Shown: piece by piece, positions 12,742-14,009 of the stretch
How positions within the stretch are numbered: the stretch's first letter is position 1
How the letters are laid out: each line of letters opens with the position of its first letter
From: Clostridia bacterium
Lineage (GTDB): Bacteria > Bacillota > Clostridia > Christensenellales > Maliibacteriaceae
NCBI GenBank assembly: GCA_017935825.1
Contig: JAGBGW010000308.1
Coordinates: 1-14,009, forward strand
Direction of reading: 5' to 3'
Length of the DNA stretch: 14,009 bases
The notes under the pieces: generated by a model
Seen by the model: only the letters and a program-made list of their open reading frames with translations
The model's database searches: none
Told to the model about the DNA's origin: nothing
Position numbers and translations under genes: made by a program

Positions 12742-13896
12742 TTAAATCCAATTTTTGACAAATTCCACTGCAGATTCAATGAGGGAAGAGGAAGTATCCG
12801 CGCGCCATGCGATGCCCACTTCCTTGATGATCTCGTCTGCAAGTGTAATTTCCGTCACGCCCTCCACCGCATGGGAGCGGAATTCCTCCGATGGCAGAAG
12901 CGCCACGCCAAGCCCGCCCTGCACCATGTAAAGCCCCGTGGTGGGGTTGCCGCTTCGGCAGACGATGTTGGGCTCAAACCCTGCCCGTCTGCAGGCTTCC
13001 AGGCAAATCTGTGCCGCTGCCTGTTCAGGATGGTGGAAGATGAACCGTTCATTCTTTGCTTCGATGAGGGAAATACATTTCTTTTTTGCCAAAGGATGAT
13101 TCGATGCCACCGCCAGATGATAGGCATCCTGCCCAAGCTTGCAAAAGCAAAGGCTTCTGTCAAGCTGTCCTTGGGGCTTATTCATAAAGGCAAGGTCGAT
13201 TTTTCGCTCGATCAAAAGCGATTCCAGCCGATGGGTGCCGCCCTGCATGATGTTGATGGAAATTTCGGGGTACTTCTCGCAGAACGCAGAGAGCATGTTG
13301 CCAAAATCGATGCATTCCAGACTCGTGATGATGCCGATGTTCAAGGTACCGCGATGCAGCCCTGCGTACAGCGCCATTTCCGATTCCAGCGCGTCCGCCT
13401 GCTGCACGATCTCCTGCGCGCGGCGGACGAATTCCCGCCCCTGTGCGCTGAGGCCCTCACCCGTGTGGCACGAGCCTGCCAGTGCGTTTTGATGGTTCCA
13501 CGTCAGCGTCACCATCCGCACGCCTGCTTCATACGCCCCGTCCAGCCGTCCGGGGTCACAGCCGATTGCCTCCGCGCCCTCGATGGCAAGCACCGCGCCG
13601 CGCGCGTGCCCGGTCAGCGCCGATTCGACGTCGTTTGCCGTGCGGCAGAGAAACATTCCGTCCCGGTTGCGCTCCAGTTGTGCAGAAAAATAGCGCATAC
13701 TCCTGCAAAATGCGTCTGATTCCTGCAGCCCGCGCGGCAGCCATGCAGTACAAAACGCAAACACCTGCACGTACGCGTCAAACCCCTCCGCCCTTCTGAG
13801 CGAGATCTGGCACGAAGCATCGGCAAGCGCCTCCTGCCTGCGCCACAGCTCCACCGCCGTGTCGCAGTGGCCGTCAAACACACGGAGCGCCTTCAT
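12742..13896 (-). CDS. Chimeric frame: M19 dipeptidase N-terminal half fused to a LysR-type effector-binding domain
   Basis: The start chosen is ATG 13896-13894, overlapping the upstream stop as ATGA; a TTG at 13914 is possible. The product is 384 residues. Residues 1 to about 157 match membrane/renal dipeptidase (peptidase M19): the zinc-ligand H-x-D (His10, Asp12), a bridging Glu106 in A-I-E-G-A-E, V-T-L-T-W-N-H-Q-N and the G-L-S-x-x-G-R-E-F-V word. The second half of M19, including the D-x-S-H histidine, is missing, so it cannot be a complete dipeptidase. Residues from about 158 are a LysR linker helix (R-R-A-Q-E-I-V-Q-Q-A-D-A-L-E), then 'GTLNIGII' and a full periplasmic-binding-like effector domain to the stop. 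The LysR DNA-binding helix-turn-helix is absent. GC rises from about 42-57% to 60-78% across the join. Most likely an assembly chimera or a recent recombinant; neither half is expected to work normally. Confidence 0.82.
   Translation of the reverse strand: MKALRVFDGHCDTAVELWRRQEALADASCQISLRRAEGFDAYVQVFAFCTAWLPRGLQESDAFCRSMRYFSAQLERNRDGMFLCRTANDVESALTGHARGAVLAIEGAEAIGCDPGRLDGAYEAGVRMVTLTWNHQNALAGSCHTGEGLSAQGREFVRRAQEIVQQADALESEMALYAGLHRGTLNIGIITSLECIDFGNMLSAFCEKYPEISINIMQGGTHRLESLLIERKIDLAFMNKPQGQLDRSLCFCKLGQDAYHLAVASNHPLAKKKCISLIEAKNERFIFHHPEQAAAQICLEACRRAGFEPNIVCRSGNPTTGLYMVQGGLGVALLPSEEFRSHAVEGVTEITLADEIIKEVGIAWRADTSSSLIESAVEFVKNWI
13373..13455 (-). other. Join point between two unrelated gene halves
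   Basis: This stretch encodes the shared words of both families, G-L-S-A-Q-G-R-E-F-V, and then the LysR linker ending A-L-E-S-E-M. To its right all sequence fits yraN-M19; to its left all sequence fits a LysR regulator. The base-composition step falls at about 13340-13400. Confidence 0.6.
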
Positions 13897-14009
13897 ACGA
13901 ACGCGTTCTCCCAATGGCGGATGACAGGCCGCGCGGTCTTTTCGCCTTCCGGCGCATAGACCTCAATCACGTCAAAGCGCGGCTGGAGCGCCGTTTCGTG
14001 CTCGCTGAG
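13893..14009 (-). CDS. C-terminal 38 residues of a YraN/UPF0102-type protein, cut by the right edge
   Basis: The frame is open from the right edge to a TGA at 13895-13893. The residues 'RFDVIEVY' and, at the end, 'VIRHWENAF' match the C-terminal pattern of YraN (UPF0102), a small protein with a restriction-endonuclease-like fold whose role is not settled. Its stop overlaps the start of the dipeptidase frame by 4 nt (ATGA), so the two are translationally coupled. Composition is GC-rich like the adjoining dipeptidase half. Only the tail is visible, so the call depends on a short match. Confidence 0.6.
   Translation of the reverse strand, partial: LSEHETALQPRFDVIEVYAPEGEKTARPVIRHWENAFV

Noticed and set aside
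12871..13719. A 282-codon plus-strand frame opposite the chimeric gene
   Set aside because: It crosses the same join, shows no domain, and is antisense to two recognisable protein families.
12742..13896. A purposeful dipeptide-sensing one-component regulator
   Set aside because: It has neither a complete M19 active site nor a DNA-binding domain, and the composition step and shared junction word point to an accidental join.

Overview
The window reads as chromosomal DNA of an endospore-forming member of the Clostridia. It carries spoIIE with Spo0A-like boxes upstream, a T-box-controlled archaeal-type proS, a clostridial energy-coupling-factor (ECF) vitamin transporter operon, strong AGGAGG ribosome-binding sites and many compact intrinsic terminators. 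Base composition is middling (roughly 50-55% GC) except for the last ~550 bases, which are clearly richer (60-78% in the lines counted by hand). The organism call is an inference from gene content; no database was searched.

Layout, left to right. (1) 1-898, minus: the 5' part of a membrane protein of the DUF2232/YybS type, running off the left edge. (2) 1107-2736, plus: two tandem paralogous alpha/beta-hydrolase esterases, ended by a terminator. (3) 2781-2982: gene-free, holding a short palindromic repeat element. (4) 2983-4890, plus: promoter, T-box leader and proS (type 3 prolyl-tRNA synthetase), followed in the same unit by a 31-residue single-pass membrane microprotein resembling the stressosome anchor Prli42, then a strong terminator. 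(5) 4975-5787, plus: a cysteine-rich multipass membrane protein of unknown function. (6) 5832-6887, minus: a uridine-kinase-like P-loop protein with an extra N-terminal domain. (7) 6969-9969, minus: an ECF transporter operon, ecfA1-ecfA2-ecfT-S component, behind a ~140-nt structured leader with a terminator-like hairpin. (8) 10264-12624, plus: spoIIE. (9) 12627-12740: a terminator hairpin and a row of four small hairpins. (10) 12742-14009, minus: the tail of a YraN-like gene followed by an open frame that begins as an M19 membrane dipeptidase and ends as a LysR-type effector-binding domain.

The most unusual object is the last one. Two unrelated protein families are joined in frame at a place where both carry the same short word (G-L-T/S-x-x-G-R-E-F-V), and GC content jumps at the same point. 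This is either a recent illegitimate recombination or, more likely, a chimeric join in an assembly. Sequence to the right of about 13400 should not be assumed to belong to the same chromosome until the join is verified.

Other points to check are the Prli42-like microprotein, the hairpin array, the palindromic element, the ECF leader and the paired Spo0A-like boxes in front of spoIIE. I found no CRISPR array, rRNA, tRNA, transposase, phage gene or defence system.
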